Part shown: in pieces, positions 1 to 10,423 of the stretch
Numbering within the stretch: the stretch's first letter is position 1
Layout of the letters: each line of letters starts with the position of its first letter
Assembly: GCF_018446385.1 (NCBI RefSeq)
Contig: NC_055991.1
Span: forward strand, 95,339,712 to 95,403,711
DNA from: Zingiber officinale
Taxonomy: Eukaryota > Streptophyta > Magnoliopsida > Zingiberales > Zingiberaceae
Reading direction: 5' to 3'
DNA length: 64,000 nt
Translations under genes and position numbers: made by a program
The notes under the pieces: generated by a model
The model's database searches: none
What the model was told of the DNA's origin: nothing
The model's input: only the letters and a program-made list of their open reading frames with translations

Positions 1-733
1 GCACTCAGAGCCAACGCGCAAGCTTGTTTGCATCACTTACAAACCAGTAATGGAGACCATGGGATTTACTTAAAAATCCCTCTCCCACTTAGTTATTTAT
101 AAATGAGGAATTTTAACTATGCTAGCCTACTAAATATGTAAACTAACATGCACACACAGCACAATATAAAAGCAATAAATAGAAAATCTAATTTTCAACT
201 ATTATGACTTTTATCTCTTGTTGTCCTTCGTGTGTTGTCATCCCAAGCTGCTGCCATATTTGGCCACTGCCACCGGGTCTAGCTGTCGCATCCATCTTGC
301 TCCTAGTTCCGCTGCGCCTCTGGTCCTTAGAAAGTTCCACGCTTTGCAAGATTCGATCCGCGACATAAATAGAATTTTACATTTTGATCCTATATTCCTC
401 GAAGGAATGTACATGTAAACTAGATCGAACATAAAATAAAACTTACATCCATCGATCCTATATTCCATAAAAGGAATGTACATGTAACTAGATCAAAAAT
501 AAAATCCTAATAAAACCAAATACAGCTCCTGCTGTATTTTATAATACAAGCATGCACACACAATAAAATGCCCTTGACATGTCCAAGGGTCCAATCACAC
601 ACAAAATAACTATAAGTCATAATAGTTGGATCCTGCATCCACAAAGTTAGCACATCCTACTATTAACCTGCCTAAATTATGTATGACATGTGCATAATTA
701 AACTAATACCAAATACACAGAGGCAAAACCCTA

Positions 734-746
734 GCTCTGATACCAA
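734..746 (-). other. Primer-binding site (tRNA-iMet type), element A
   Basis: Minus strand reads TTGGTATCAGAGC two bases after the LTR end. This is the usual initiator-Met primer site of plant Copia elements. Confidence 0.85.
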
Positions 747-747
747 T

Positions 748-3294
748 TGTTGGTTGCTACTCGGAAAACCTAGAGGTTCCACTGTACAAAAATTTTGTAC
801 AAAGGTCTGAACCTTTTCCTAGCTACCATGTGTTCTTTTAAATTAAATTTTGGATCGCCTGCGGAACTTAACACGTTTGATCCAAAACTTAATCTATTTG
901 TTCTTTTAGGTTTTGACTTGGATCTCCTGCGGAACTTAACACGTTCGACCCAAGTCACCTTAAGTTATTAATTCCATTAAATATTAATTTCCATAATTGG
1001 TTCCCAATACTGACGTGGCGAGGCACATGGCCTTCTTGGATATGGGAGCAACCACCACCGACTAGACAAAACCTTTTATAGAAAGCTAATATTTAATTTC
1101 CTAAAATAACTTTAGGTTAACCGAAAAGAACAATCAAATCACAAGGGAAAGAAAAATAAAAGAACACTATATCGAAAACAAATTCGAAACTCTAGAATCG
1201 TATGCCTCTTGTATTTAGTATTATTTCCAAAAATAACTATTATGATGCGGAAACAAAAATTACTAGTTATACCTTTTAGAAAGACCTCTTGATCTTCTAC
1301 CGTATTCCTCTTCTAACCTCGGACGTTGTGTGGGCAACAATCTTCCGAGATGAGAACCACCAAGCACCTTCTTCTTCCTTACAAGTTTCGGCCATCAAAA
1401 CTTCTCCTAGGATGAAGAGGTTCGGCCACCACCACCATGCTCCAAGGGATGCTAGAAAAGAGGCTTTCTCTCCTTCTTCTCCTTCTTAGATCCGGCCACC
1501 AAAGATATCTCCACCATGAGAAGGTTCGGCCACACAGAGAAGAAGAGGAGAGGAAAGAAGGGCCGGCCACACCCAAGGAGAAAAGAGAGAAAAATAGAAT
1601 AAAGTCGTTCAGCCTTGAAGCCTCCTCTACCCCTCTTTTATAATCCTTGGTCTTGGCAAATAAGGAAAATTTAATAAAACTTCCTTAATTCTTTTGCCAT
1701 TGAAAAGGAAAATTTATTTAATTAAAATAATTTTCTTTTCAAATTATAATGGCCCCACTCTTCTCCCAAAACAAGGAGAGTTTTAATTAAAACAAAAATT
1801 AAAACTTCCTAATTTGTTTCTAGAAATTTATAAAATTTCTCCAATAATTTTAATCCTTCATGATTGGTTAATAAAAAGAATTTTATAAATTAAAATCTTT
1901 CTTTTAAACATGTGGATAATTTCCAAAAAGGAAAGTTATCTCTAAAAATTAAAATCTCCTTTCAATCTACAAATAAGGAAAGATATTAAATCTTTTCTTA
2001 ATCTTTTATAGAAACTAATAAAAGAGAATTTTTAATTTTTAAACTTTCTTTTAAATCATGAATATAATTAAAAGGAAAGTTTTTACCAAAATTAAAATCA
2101 ACCTTTTAATCTACAAATAAGGAAAGAGATTTTAATTCTTCTCTTAATCTTTTGTAGAATCTTATAAAAGGAAGGATTTAAATTTTTAAACTCTCTTTTA
2201 AATTATATTATCCACATAAGAAAAATTTTAAAATTAAAATTCCTTTTTATTTTAATAGGGACGGCCACATGAATTCACCCATGAACATACCCATGGCCGG
2301 CCCTAGCTTGGTCTCCAAGCTAGCTTGGCCGACCACTATAGGATGGGTAAGAAGGTGGGTATAGGTGGGTATAGTACTCTATAATTAAGATGCTACGATA
2401 GGGACCGAGAGGAGGAATTGGTTTTGGTCTCCCGATAAAATTAAGCTTCCCGTGCTCGCCCCGAACACACAACTTAATTTTATCAATAATAATTCATTCC
2501 ACTAGAGAACTATTATTAAACTACCGCACCAATCCCAAATTACATTTTGGGCTCCTTCTTATTATGAGTGTGTTAGTCTCCCTGTATTTAAGATAACAAA
2601 TGTCCACTAATTAAGTAAGTTATTGACAACTCACTTAATTAATATCTAGCTCCAAGAGTAGTACCACTCAACTTCATCGTCATGTCGGACTAAGTCCACC
2701 TACAGGGTTTAACATGACAATCCTTATGAGCTCCTCTTGGGGACATTCTCAACCTAGATTACTAGGACACAGTTTCCTTCTATAATCAACAACACACACT
2801 ATAAGTAATATCATTTCCCAACTTATCGAGCTTATTGATTCATCGAACTAAATCTCACCCATTGATAAATTAAAGAAATAAATATCAAATATATGTGCTT
2901 ATTATTATATCAGGATTAAGAGCACACACTTCCATAATAACCAAGGTCTTTGTTTCTTTATAAAGTCAGTATAAAAAAAACGACCTCAAATGGTCCTACT
3001 CAATACACTCTAAGTGTACTAGTGTAATTATATAGTTAAGATAAACTAACACCTAATTACACTACGACCTTCCAATGGTTTGTTCCTTTCCATCATGGTC
3101 GTGAGCCACTGTTTATAATTTATAAGGAACCGATAACATGATCTTCTGTGTGTGACACCACACACCATGTTATCTACAATATAAATTAATTGAGCAACTA
3201 CATTTATCATAAATGTAGACATTTGACCATTGTGATTCTTATTTCTAGATAAATGTTCATACCAAAAGCTAGGCTTTTAGTATACACTCTAACA
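748..3294 (-). repeat. 5' LTR of Copia element A
   Basis: About 2.55 kb. On the minus strand it opens TGTTAGAGTGTATAC and ends GCAACCAACA. It aligns with the complete LTR at 10424-13008. A TATA box lies at 1636-1642 (minus). The AT-rich part (about 1650-2250) is built of diverged internal repeats that share TTTCCTTATTTGTAGATT-like blocks. Confidence 0.85.
1636..1642 (-). promoter_or_regulatory. LTR TATA box, element A
   Basis: TATAAAA on the minus strand within GGATTATAAAAGAGGGG, at the same LTR position as in the other two LTR copies (4852, 12109). It probably marks the U3/R promoter. Confidence 0.6.
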
Positions 3295-3682
3295 TTCATC
3301 AACAGCCGACGAGAAGGCAAGATTGTTTGTTTTTACATTCATATTGTTTCTTCTTCTTGTGTATTCTTGTACTCCTATTCTTGCTGGTGCAAGAAAGATT
3401 GTGGCGAGGTTTCTCCACCCAGAAGGAGTGTATATATTAGCCGGTTCTCCGGGGACTCATCCACCGACGGATTGATAGGCTTCGTCCACCTTACGGACAC
3501 GCCGAGGAGTATGAGTATATCTCCGAACCTCGTTACATCGACGCGTGTTGAGGTTTGATCTTCTTGTCTTTGTTTCTTTGTTTTATTTTCCGCTGCGCTA
3601 ACGTCAACTTGTAGAAAGAAACGAAGATTTGGGGTCGGCTATTCACACCCCCCCTCTCTAGCCGCGACCATCGATCCTAACA
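3295..3682 (+). mobile_element. 3' end fragment of an unrelated Copia-type LTR
   Basis: This 388-bp block matches neither flanking LTR. It carries a run of C followed by TCTCTAGCCGCGACC and ends ATCGATCCTAACA, a tail typical of R/U5 ends of another Copia group. At its right edge the sequence passes without transition into the middle of a Copia B LTR; at its left edge the terminus of element A abuts it. The simplest reading is an element inserted into B and then split by A; the rest lies off the left edge. A deletion-joined chimera is the alternative. Confidence 0.55.
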
Positions 3683-5750
3683 ACTGTGTCCTAGTAATCT
3701 AGGTTGAGAATGTCCCCAAGAGGAGCTCATAAGGATTGTCATGTTAAACCCTGCAGGTGGACTTAGTCCGACATGACAATGAGGTTGAGTGGTACTACTC
3801 TTGGACTAAGATATTAATTAAATGAGTTGTCAGTAACTCACTTAATTAGTGGACATTCGACATCTTAAACACAGGGAGACTAACACACTCATAATAAGAA
3901 GGAGCCCAAAATGTAATTTGGGATTGGTGCGGTAGTTCAATAATAGTTCTCTAGTGGAATGAATTATTATTGATAAAATTAAGTTATGTGTTCGGGGCGA
4001 ACACGGGATGCTTAATTTTATCGGGAGACCAAAACCAATTCCTCCTCTCGGTCCCTATCGTAGCCTCTTAATTATAGAGTACTATTCTCACCTATACCCA
4101 CCTTCTTACCCATCCTGTAGGGGCCGGCCAAGCTAGCTTGGAGACCAAGCTAGGGCCGGTCATGGCTAGGTTCATGGGTGAATTCATGTGGCCGGCCCTA
4201 GCTTAAACTCAAGCCTAGGTGGCCGGCCCTATTAAAATAAAAAGGAATTTTAATTTTAAAAATTTTCTTATGTGGATAATATGATTTAAAAGAGAGTTTA
4301 AAATTTTAAATCTTTCCTTTTTATAAGATTCTACAAAAGATTAAGAGAAGAGCTAAATCTCTTTCCTTATTTCTAGATTAAAAGGTTGATTTTAATTTTG
4401 ATAAAAACTTTCCTTTTAATCATGTTCATGATTTAAAAGAAAGTTTAAAAATTAAAAATTCTCTTTTATTAGTTTCTACAAAAGATTAAGAAAAGATTTA
4501 ATATCTTTCCTTATTTGTAGATTGAAAGGAGATTTTAATTTTTAGAGACAACTTTCCTTTTTAGAAATTATCCACATGTTTAAAAGAAAGTTTTTAATTT
4601 ATAAAATTTCCTTCTTATTAACCAATCATGAAGGGATAAAAATTATTGGAGAAATTTTTATAAATTTCCGGAAGCAAATAAGGAAGTTTTAATTTGTGTT
4701 TAAAATTTTATTTGCTTGGAGATATTAATGTGGTCGGCCATTGAAATTGAGAAAAGAATTTTGATTTTAATTAATTAAAATTTTTCCTTTTCATGGCAAA
4801 AGAATTAAGGAAGTTTTTATTTAAATTTCCTTATTTGCCAAGACCAAGGATTATAAAAGAGGGGGTAGAGGTGCCTTCATGGCGAACGACTCTATTATTT
4901 TCTCCTCTCTTTTTCTCCTTAGGTGTGGCCGGCCCCTTCTCTTTCTTTCTTCTCCATCTTGTGGCCGAACCTCTTCATGCTCTTGGAGTTTTAATTGGTG
5001 GCCGGATTCTAGCTTGGAGAAGAAGGAGAGAAAGCTTGCATTCCTTGGAGCTTGGTTGGTGGAAAAAGTTCTTCATCCTTTGGAAGTTTTTGCTTGGCCG
5101 AAACTTGAAGGAAGAAGAAGAAGGTGTTAGGTGGTTCTCGTCTCGGAAGATCATTGCCCACACAATGTACGAGATTAGAAGAGGAATACAGTAGAAGATT
5201 AAGAGGTCATTGTCTTCAAAGAAAGGTAAAACTAGTAATTGTTTCCGCATCATACTAGTTTTGTTTTTTTTGTAAAAATACCAAATACAAGAGGCATGCG
5301 ATTCTAGTATTTTGAATTTATTTTCGATGTTGTGTTTTTTTAGTTTTTCTTTTCCTTGTGATTTGATTGTTCTTTTCGGTTGACCTAAAGTTATTTAAGG
5401 AAATTAAATATTAGTTTTCCTTAAAAGGCTTTGTCTAGTCGGTGGTGGTTGTTCCCATATCCAAGAAGGCCATGTGCCTCGTCACGTCAGTACTGGAAGC
5501 CAATTTTGGAAATTAATATTTAATAGAATTAATAACTTAGGTGATTTGGATCGAAAGTGTTAAGTTCCGCAGGAGATCCAAGTCAAAACCTAAAAGAACA
5601 AATAGATTAAACTTTGGATCAAACGTGTTAAGTTCCGCAGACGATCCAAGTTTAATTTAAAAGAACACATGGTAGCTAGGAAAAGGTTCAGACCTTTGTA
5701 CAAAATTTTTGTACAGTAGAACCATTAGGTTTTCCGCGTAGCAACCAACA
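3683..5750 (+). repeat. Truncated 5' LTR of Copia B
   Basis: Corresponds to 10940-13008 of the 3' LTR, with only scattered substitutions and 1-3 base indels. It ends GCAACCAACA directly before the primer site. About 515 bases at its start are absent from this position. Confidence 0.9.
4852..4858 (+). promoter_or_regulatory. LTR TATA box, Copia B 5' LTR
   Basis: TATAAAA in GGATTATAAAAGAGGGGG, followed about 30 bases later by a pyrimidine-rich stretch. Same position in all three LTR copies. Confidence 0.6.
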
Positions 5751-5751
5751 A

Positions 5752-5764
5752 TTGGTATCAGAGC
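5752..5764 (+). other. Primer-binding site (tRNA-iMet type), Copia B
   Basis: TTGGTATCAGAGC, one base after the LTR terminal CA. Confidence 0.9.
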
Positions 5765-6003
5765 TAGGGTTTTGCCTCTGTGTATTTGGTATTAGTTTAA
5801 TTATGCACATGTCATACATAATTTAGGCAGGATAATAGTAGGATGTGCTAACTTTATGGATGCAAGATCCAACTATTATGGCTTATAGATATTGTGTGTG
5901 TGATTGGACCCTTGGACATGTCTAGGGCATTTTATTGTGTGTGCATGATTGTATTATAAAATACAGCAGGAGCTGTATTTAGTTTTATTAGGATTTTATT
6001 TTT

Positions 6004-6139
6004 GATCTAGTTACATGTACATTCCTTTTATGGAATATAGGATCGATGGATGTAAATTTTATTTTATGTTCGATCTAGTTTACATGTACATTCCTTCGAG
6101 GAATATAGGATCGAAAAATGTAAAATTCTATTTATGTCG
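6004..6139 (+). repeat. 69-bp tandem duplication in Copia B leader
   Basis: Two copies of GATCTAGTTACATGTACATT followed by a near-identical stretch ending GGAATATAGGATCGA, with period 69. The same pair occurs inverted in element A (about 365-500). Confidence 0.75.
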
Positions 6140-6784
6140 CGGATCGAATCTTGCAAGGCGTGGAACCTTTTGAGGACCAGAGGCGCAGCGGAACAAGGAG
6201 CAAGATGGATGCGACAACTAGACATGGTGGCGGTGGCAAAAGATGGCAGCAGCTAGGGTTGGCGACACACGGAGGACAGCAATAGATAAAAGCCATAATA
6301 GTTGAAAATTAGTTTTTCTATTTATTGCTTTTTATGCTGTGTTGTGTGCGCTTGTTAGTATGCATGCTAAGTAGGCTAGCATAGTCAAAATTCCTCACTT
6401 TAAATAACTAAGTGGGAGAGAGATTTATTTTTAAATAAATTCCACGATCTCCATTACTGGTTTATAAGTGATGCAACAAGTTTGCGCGTTGGCTCTGAGT
6501 GCCTTCCTCCATATCGGATGAGCTTGTTTGCGGATCACTAGCTTAAACTTCCATTTTGGATGACTATAGGAAGTTAATTAAGAGCGTGTGATCTTCCCCA
6601 TCGGAAGGGGCATAATCTTATTAATGGACTTAGTGTCAAGTAATGGTATACACTTAGGCACATCTAATAGTATCTTCCTCATCGGAGTCACTGCTATTAT
6701 TTGTGTGACCGAAGAAAACCAACTATTAATTTGTCAAATAAATAGGTTGACAAGATAATAAAAGACTCCTCTTACAAATGTTTG

Positions 6785-7158
6785 ATTTTGTATACGTCCA
6801 CACTATCGTGGCATACAAAATTCACGGTGTTTGAGGAAATTTTATTTTGTTATAAAGATTTATTGACAAGATAATTAATGGGTAAAACCCTCCTCTTACA
6901 AATGTTTAAATTTTGTATACGTCCACACTATCGTGACATGCAAAATTCACGGTGTTTGAGGTGTTGGTGAATTTAAATAATATTATTTGAGGAATCAATG
7001 TTATTTTAAATTCAAAAGTTTTGACCAAATATTTGATCAAAGACAGATCAAGTATTAATTTTATTCGTCATAAAGTAAAGTTGACGAGATAATAAAATTA
7101 ATGGATAAAATCTCCTCTTTGATTTTGTATACGTCCACACTATCGTGGCATACAAAAT
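6785..7158 (+). repeat. Three dispersed 37-nt hairpins in Copia B leader
   Basis: Copies at 6785-6821, 6910-6946 and 7122-7158. Each has arms ATTTTGTAT / ATACAAAAT around an inner CCAC...GTGG pair. Copy 2 has ATGCAAAAT, which keeps a G-U pair, and GTGA, which breaks the outermost inner pair. Each is preceded by a GACAAGATAAT-like block and a CCTCTT block. No gag frame is visible in this stretch, so it looks like untranslated leader. Confidence 0.6.
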
Positions 7159-7384
7159 TCATGGGGATTTTAAAGAATTGATCTTGACCAAATATTTTTG
7201 TGATTCTTAGGATTTAAAATGTTTGTCAATCCCCTAGTTGTTATACTATAGAAAAGACTTAGTAGTCCAAATTGTAATGATTGGAAATATGACTTGGACA
7301 TTAAGGTTGACTGTCTTCTTAGAACTAAGAACAATATAGGTGTATTTAATTCATTAGTTGAAACATGTTTAGTGGTGTTATCTA

Positions 7385-10080
7385 CCAGAACCTGGAGTGT
7401 GGATACAGATGCCATTAATCATGTCTGCAATTCATTGCAGGGTTCCAGGAAACCCGACAACTAAATGAAAATAAAAACACCATCCACATGGGCATTACTG
7501 TAAAAGTAGCAGCTGTTGCAGTGGGAGAGGTTTATTCTCTAATAGGAATAAAATATGGATTATTAGAAATTATCTTTACATACTAAGTTTAGAAAGAACC
7601 TAATTTCAGTTTCTAAACTATTATAGAATAGATATTGTGTTTATTTTGATAACAAAGTTGTTATCAAGAAAAATAGGGAAGTTATCTATTCTGGTATGTT
7701 GGTTGGCAATTTATAATTCAATAACTCCCACGATGCAACAAATGAAAATTAGTAACACATCTTCTAACTTTAAGAGAAAGCAACCTTCGGAAATGAACCA
7801 ATTATATCTTTGGCATCTAAAGCTAGGTTATATTAACTTAAGTATGATTCATTGGTAGCTGATGAACTTTTAGGTTCATTAGTAGTGGAAATCTTTCCAA
7901 CCTGCGAGTCTTACTTGGAAGGAAAAATAACCAAGAAGCTTTTAAGTCTAAGGGGTATAGAGCCAAAGATATGTTGGAATTGGTTCATTCTGATTTGTGT
8001 GATCCTATGACTATCCAGGCAAGAGGTAGTATCGAATATTTCATCTATTTTATAGATAACTATTCAAGATACAAATACATTTACTTAATGTGCCGCAAGA
8101 CTAAGTACTTTGATTAGTTCAAAGAGTACAAGGCTGATGCGGAGAAACGTCAAAGTAAAAGTATCAAGACACTACGGTGAGATCGTAGTGGCAAGTACCT
8201 CTTGGGAGAATTTAGGAGTCACTTATCAAAAGTAGGGATTCAATCCAAACTAACTGCACCTTGTACACCCCTACTGAATGGTGTAAAAAAAAGGAAGGTA
8301 TAGGACTCTTATGGAAATAAGTAGATTGATGATGAATTATTTGGAAAATTACCAAATTCATTTTAAGGATATACTCTAGAAACAGAAGTGAACATAGTAC
8401 CTTCCAAAGTCAGAACTCTCTACCCATATAGAATTGCTAAATAGGCATAAGCCTATTTTGAAGCATATTCGGATTCGGGTAGTCCAGCACATATGCTGAA
8501 GAGAGACAATGATAAGTTGGACAGGAATTCACTTGTTTGTAAGTTATCCTAGAGAAATGAAAGTAGGTTTATAGTCTTTAAAATCAGAAGGTCATTGTTA
8601 GCATCAATGATCGATTTTTAGAAAAGGACTATGTAATAAACCACAAGCCCATAAGTAAATTTGTTCTTAAAGAAATTATAAAGGACATGTCTAATCTAGT
8701 ACCAACTGTACAAGATGAAATATCACAAGAAACTGCAACACGTATCACAATTGATACACAATTATAGACAGTACATCATCGTAGTGGGAGGGGTTGTCAA
8801 ACAACCAAAAGGATTTATGTTTTGGGAAAGTTTTTGGACTTGATCCCAAATGAACATGAGTCTGATCCCGGAAATATGATGAAGCACTCCAAAATAAAGA
8901 TGCATCATCTTGGCAAAGAGCAATGAATACAGAATTAGAATATAAGTATTCTAATCAAATCTGGAAGCTTGTAGAACCACCAGATGGTGTAAAAACCATT
9001 GGGTGAAAATATGTCTACAATAGGAAAAGATGGATAGACAGGAAGGTGGAAACTTTCAAAGCAAGGCTTGATGAAAAAGGAAACTTTTTCACTGGTAGTC
9101 ATGCTTAAGTCTATCCGGATTCTTTTATCTATTTAGCAAGTGGATGCCAAGACAGCATTCCTTAATGGAAGTCTTGAAGAAAGCATCCATACAAAACAAC
9201 CAGTAAGGGTTCATTGCAAAGGGCAAAGAGCATTTTGTGTGCAAGCTCAATCAGTCTATGGACTGAGGCAAAGCTTCAAGGTCTTGAAACATCCGGTTTA
9301 TCAAAGGAATCCTGTCCTATGGATTTATTTAGTAACCGGATAAGTCTTGTGTATACAAAAGGTGTGATGGAAACATGGTGATATTTCTTGTACTATACGT
9401 AGATAACATTTTTGGTAGTTGGAAACAATATCAAAATGTTGTCAGAAGTAAGGGTATGGTTGTCCAAACAATTCGATATGAAGGACTTAGGAGAATGAAT
9501 ATATTCTTGGGATCAAAGTAATAAGGGATCGCAAGAAAAGAATATTTTAATTATCCCAAGCTTCATATATCGGAAAAAAAAAAATCCTTGCTCATTTTAA
9601 GCATGCAAAACTCCAAGAAAGGTTTCTTACCTTTTTAGCATGGAGTAACTTTATCTAAAGAAATGTCTCCGTAGACATCAAAGGAGATAAAGGACATAAA
9701 GGCAGTTCCTTATGCTTCGGCTGTGGGAAGCCTAATGCATGCAATGCTGTGTACGAGACTGGATATCTATTTTGCCGTGAGCATAGTTATTAGATATCAA
9801 AGCAACTCTGGACAAGGACATTGATCTGCGTTAAAGCATATATTGAAGTACCTTAGAGGCACTAGAGATTACATGCTAGCTTATAAGGCAGATAATTTGT
9901 TTCCTGAGGGTTGCATGGATTTTGACTTCCAATCAGATAGGGACAATAATAAGTCAACCTCGGGGTTTTGTGTTTACTTTAGGAGGAAAAGTCATAACTA
10001 TGGAAGAGTGATAAGCATAGGTGTTTTTCTGGACTCCACCATAGAAGCTGAGTATATGGCAAGCCTCTGAAGTAGCCATA
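7385..10080 (+). pseudogene. Copia polyprotein remnant (protease, integrase, RT, RNase H)
   Basis: Broken pieces appear in Copia order. A protease-like segment (about 7387-7540) reads VDTDAINHVCNSLQGFQET, with the active-site glycine position altered. Then come a pre-integrase piece containing WHLKLGYINLS (about 7815-7860), integrase pieces (about 7970-8300), and RT from about 8910 including VDAKTAFLNGSLEE (9140-9190) and a YGLRQ motif. RNase H spans about 9840-10070, with KSTSGFCVYF and EAEYMASL. Stops and frameshifts separate almost every piece, so the enzymes cannot be made from this copy. Confidence 0.85.
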
Positions 10081-10407
10081 AAAGATAAATGACTCAATAA
10101 CCTCAAGATGGACTTAGATATGATTTCTGGTTTGTCCAAAGATTATTACAATTCATTGTAATAATAGTGGTGCAGTAGCAAACTCGAAGAAACCATAAGT
10201 CTATAAGGCAAGTAAACGCAATAGAGCGCAAGTATCACCCAATACGAGAAATCATATAAACGAGAAGAAGTTGTTGCTGCCTAGATTGCATCAAGTGATA
10301 ACCTAGAATATTCTTTCACTAAAGCCCTTAAGGCAAGAGCTTTTGATGGACATGTTGAAGGTTTGGGAATCAGATGTATGGTAGCAGTTATGGCAGCTTA
10401 GTCTTTT

Positions 10408-10423
10408 AGTATAAGTGGGAGAT
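10408..10423 (+). other. Polypurine tract of Copia B
   Basis: AGTATAAGTGGGAGAT lies immediately before the TGTTAGAATG start of the 3' LTR. This is the normal plus-strand priming position, and it fixes the element's orientation. Confidence 0.85.

Larger units (their letters stand above)
1..3294 (-). mobile_element. Copia LTR retrotransposon A, 5' LTR plus leader (left part off window)
   Basis: Read on the minus strand this is a 5' LTR (3294 down to 748), a primer-binding site and the first about 730 bases of the internal leader; gag and pol lie beyond base 1. It matches the plus-strand copy at 3683-6502 base for base over long stretches but in the opposite orientation. LTR termini are TG...CA. 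No open coding region is supported here; the small ORFs do not agree between the two copies. Superfamily call rests on the initiator-Met primer site and on the Copia pol remains inside the plus-strand sister element. Confidence 0.85.

Noticed and set aside
4793-5194. 133-codon ORF inside the Copia B LTR, repeated at 12050-12451
   Set aside because: It is duplicated only because LTRs are duplicated; element A's LTR does not keep the frame, and the sequence is low-complexity hydrophobic/basic with no family motif.
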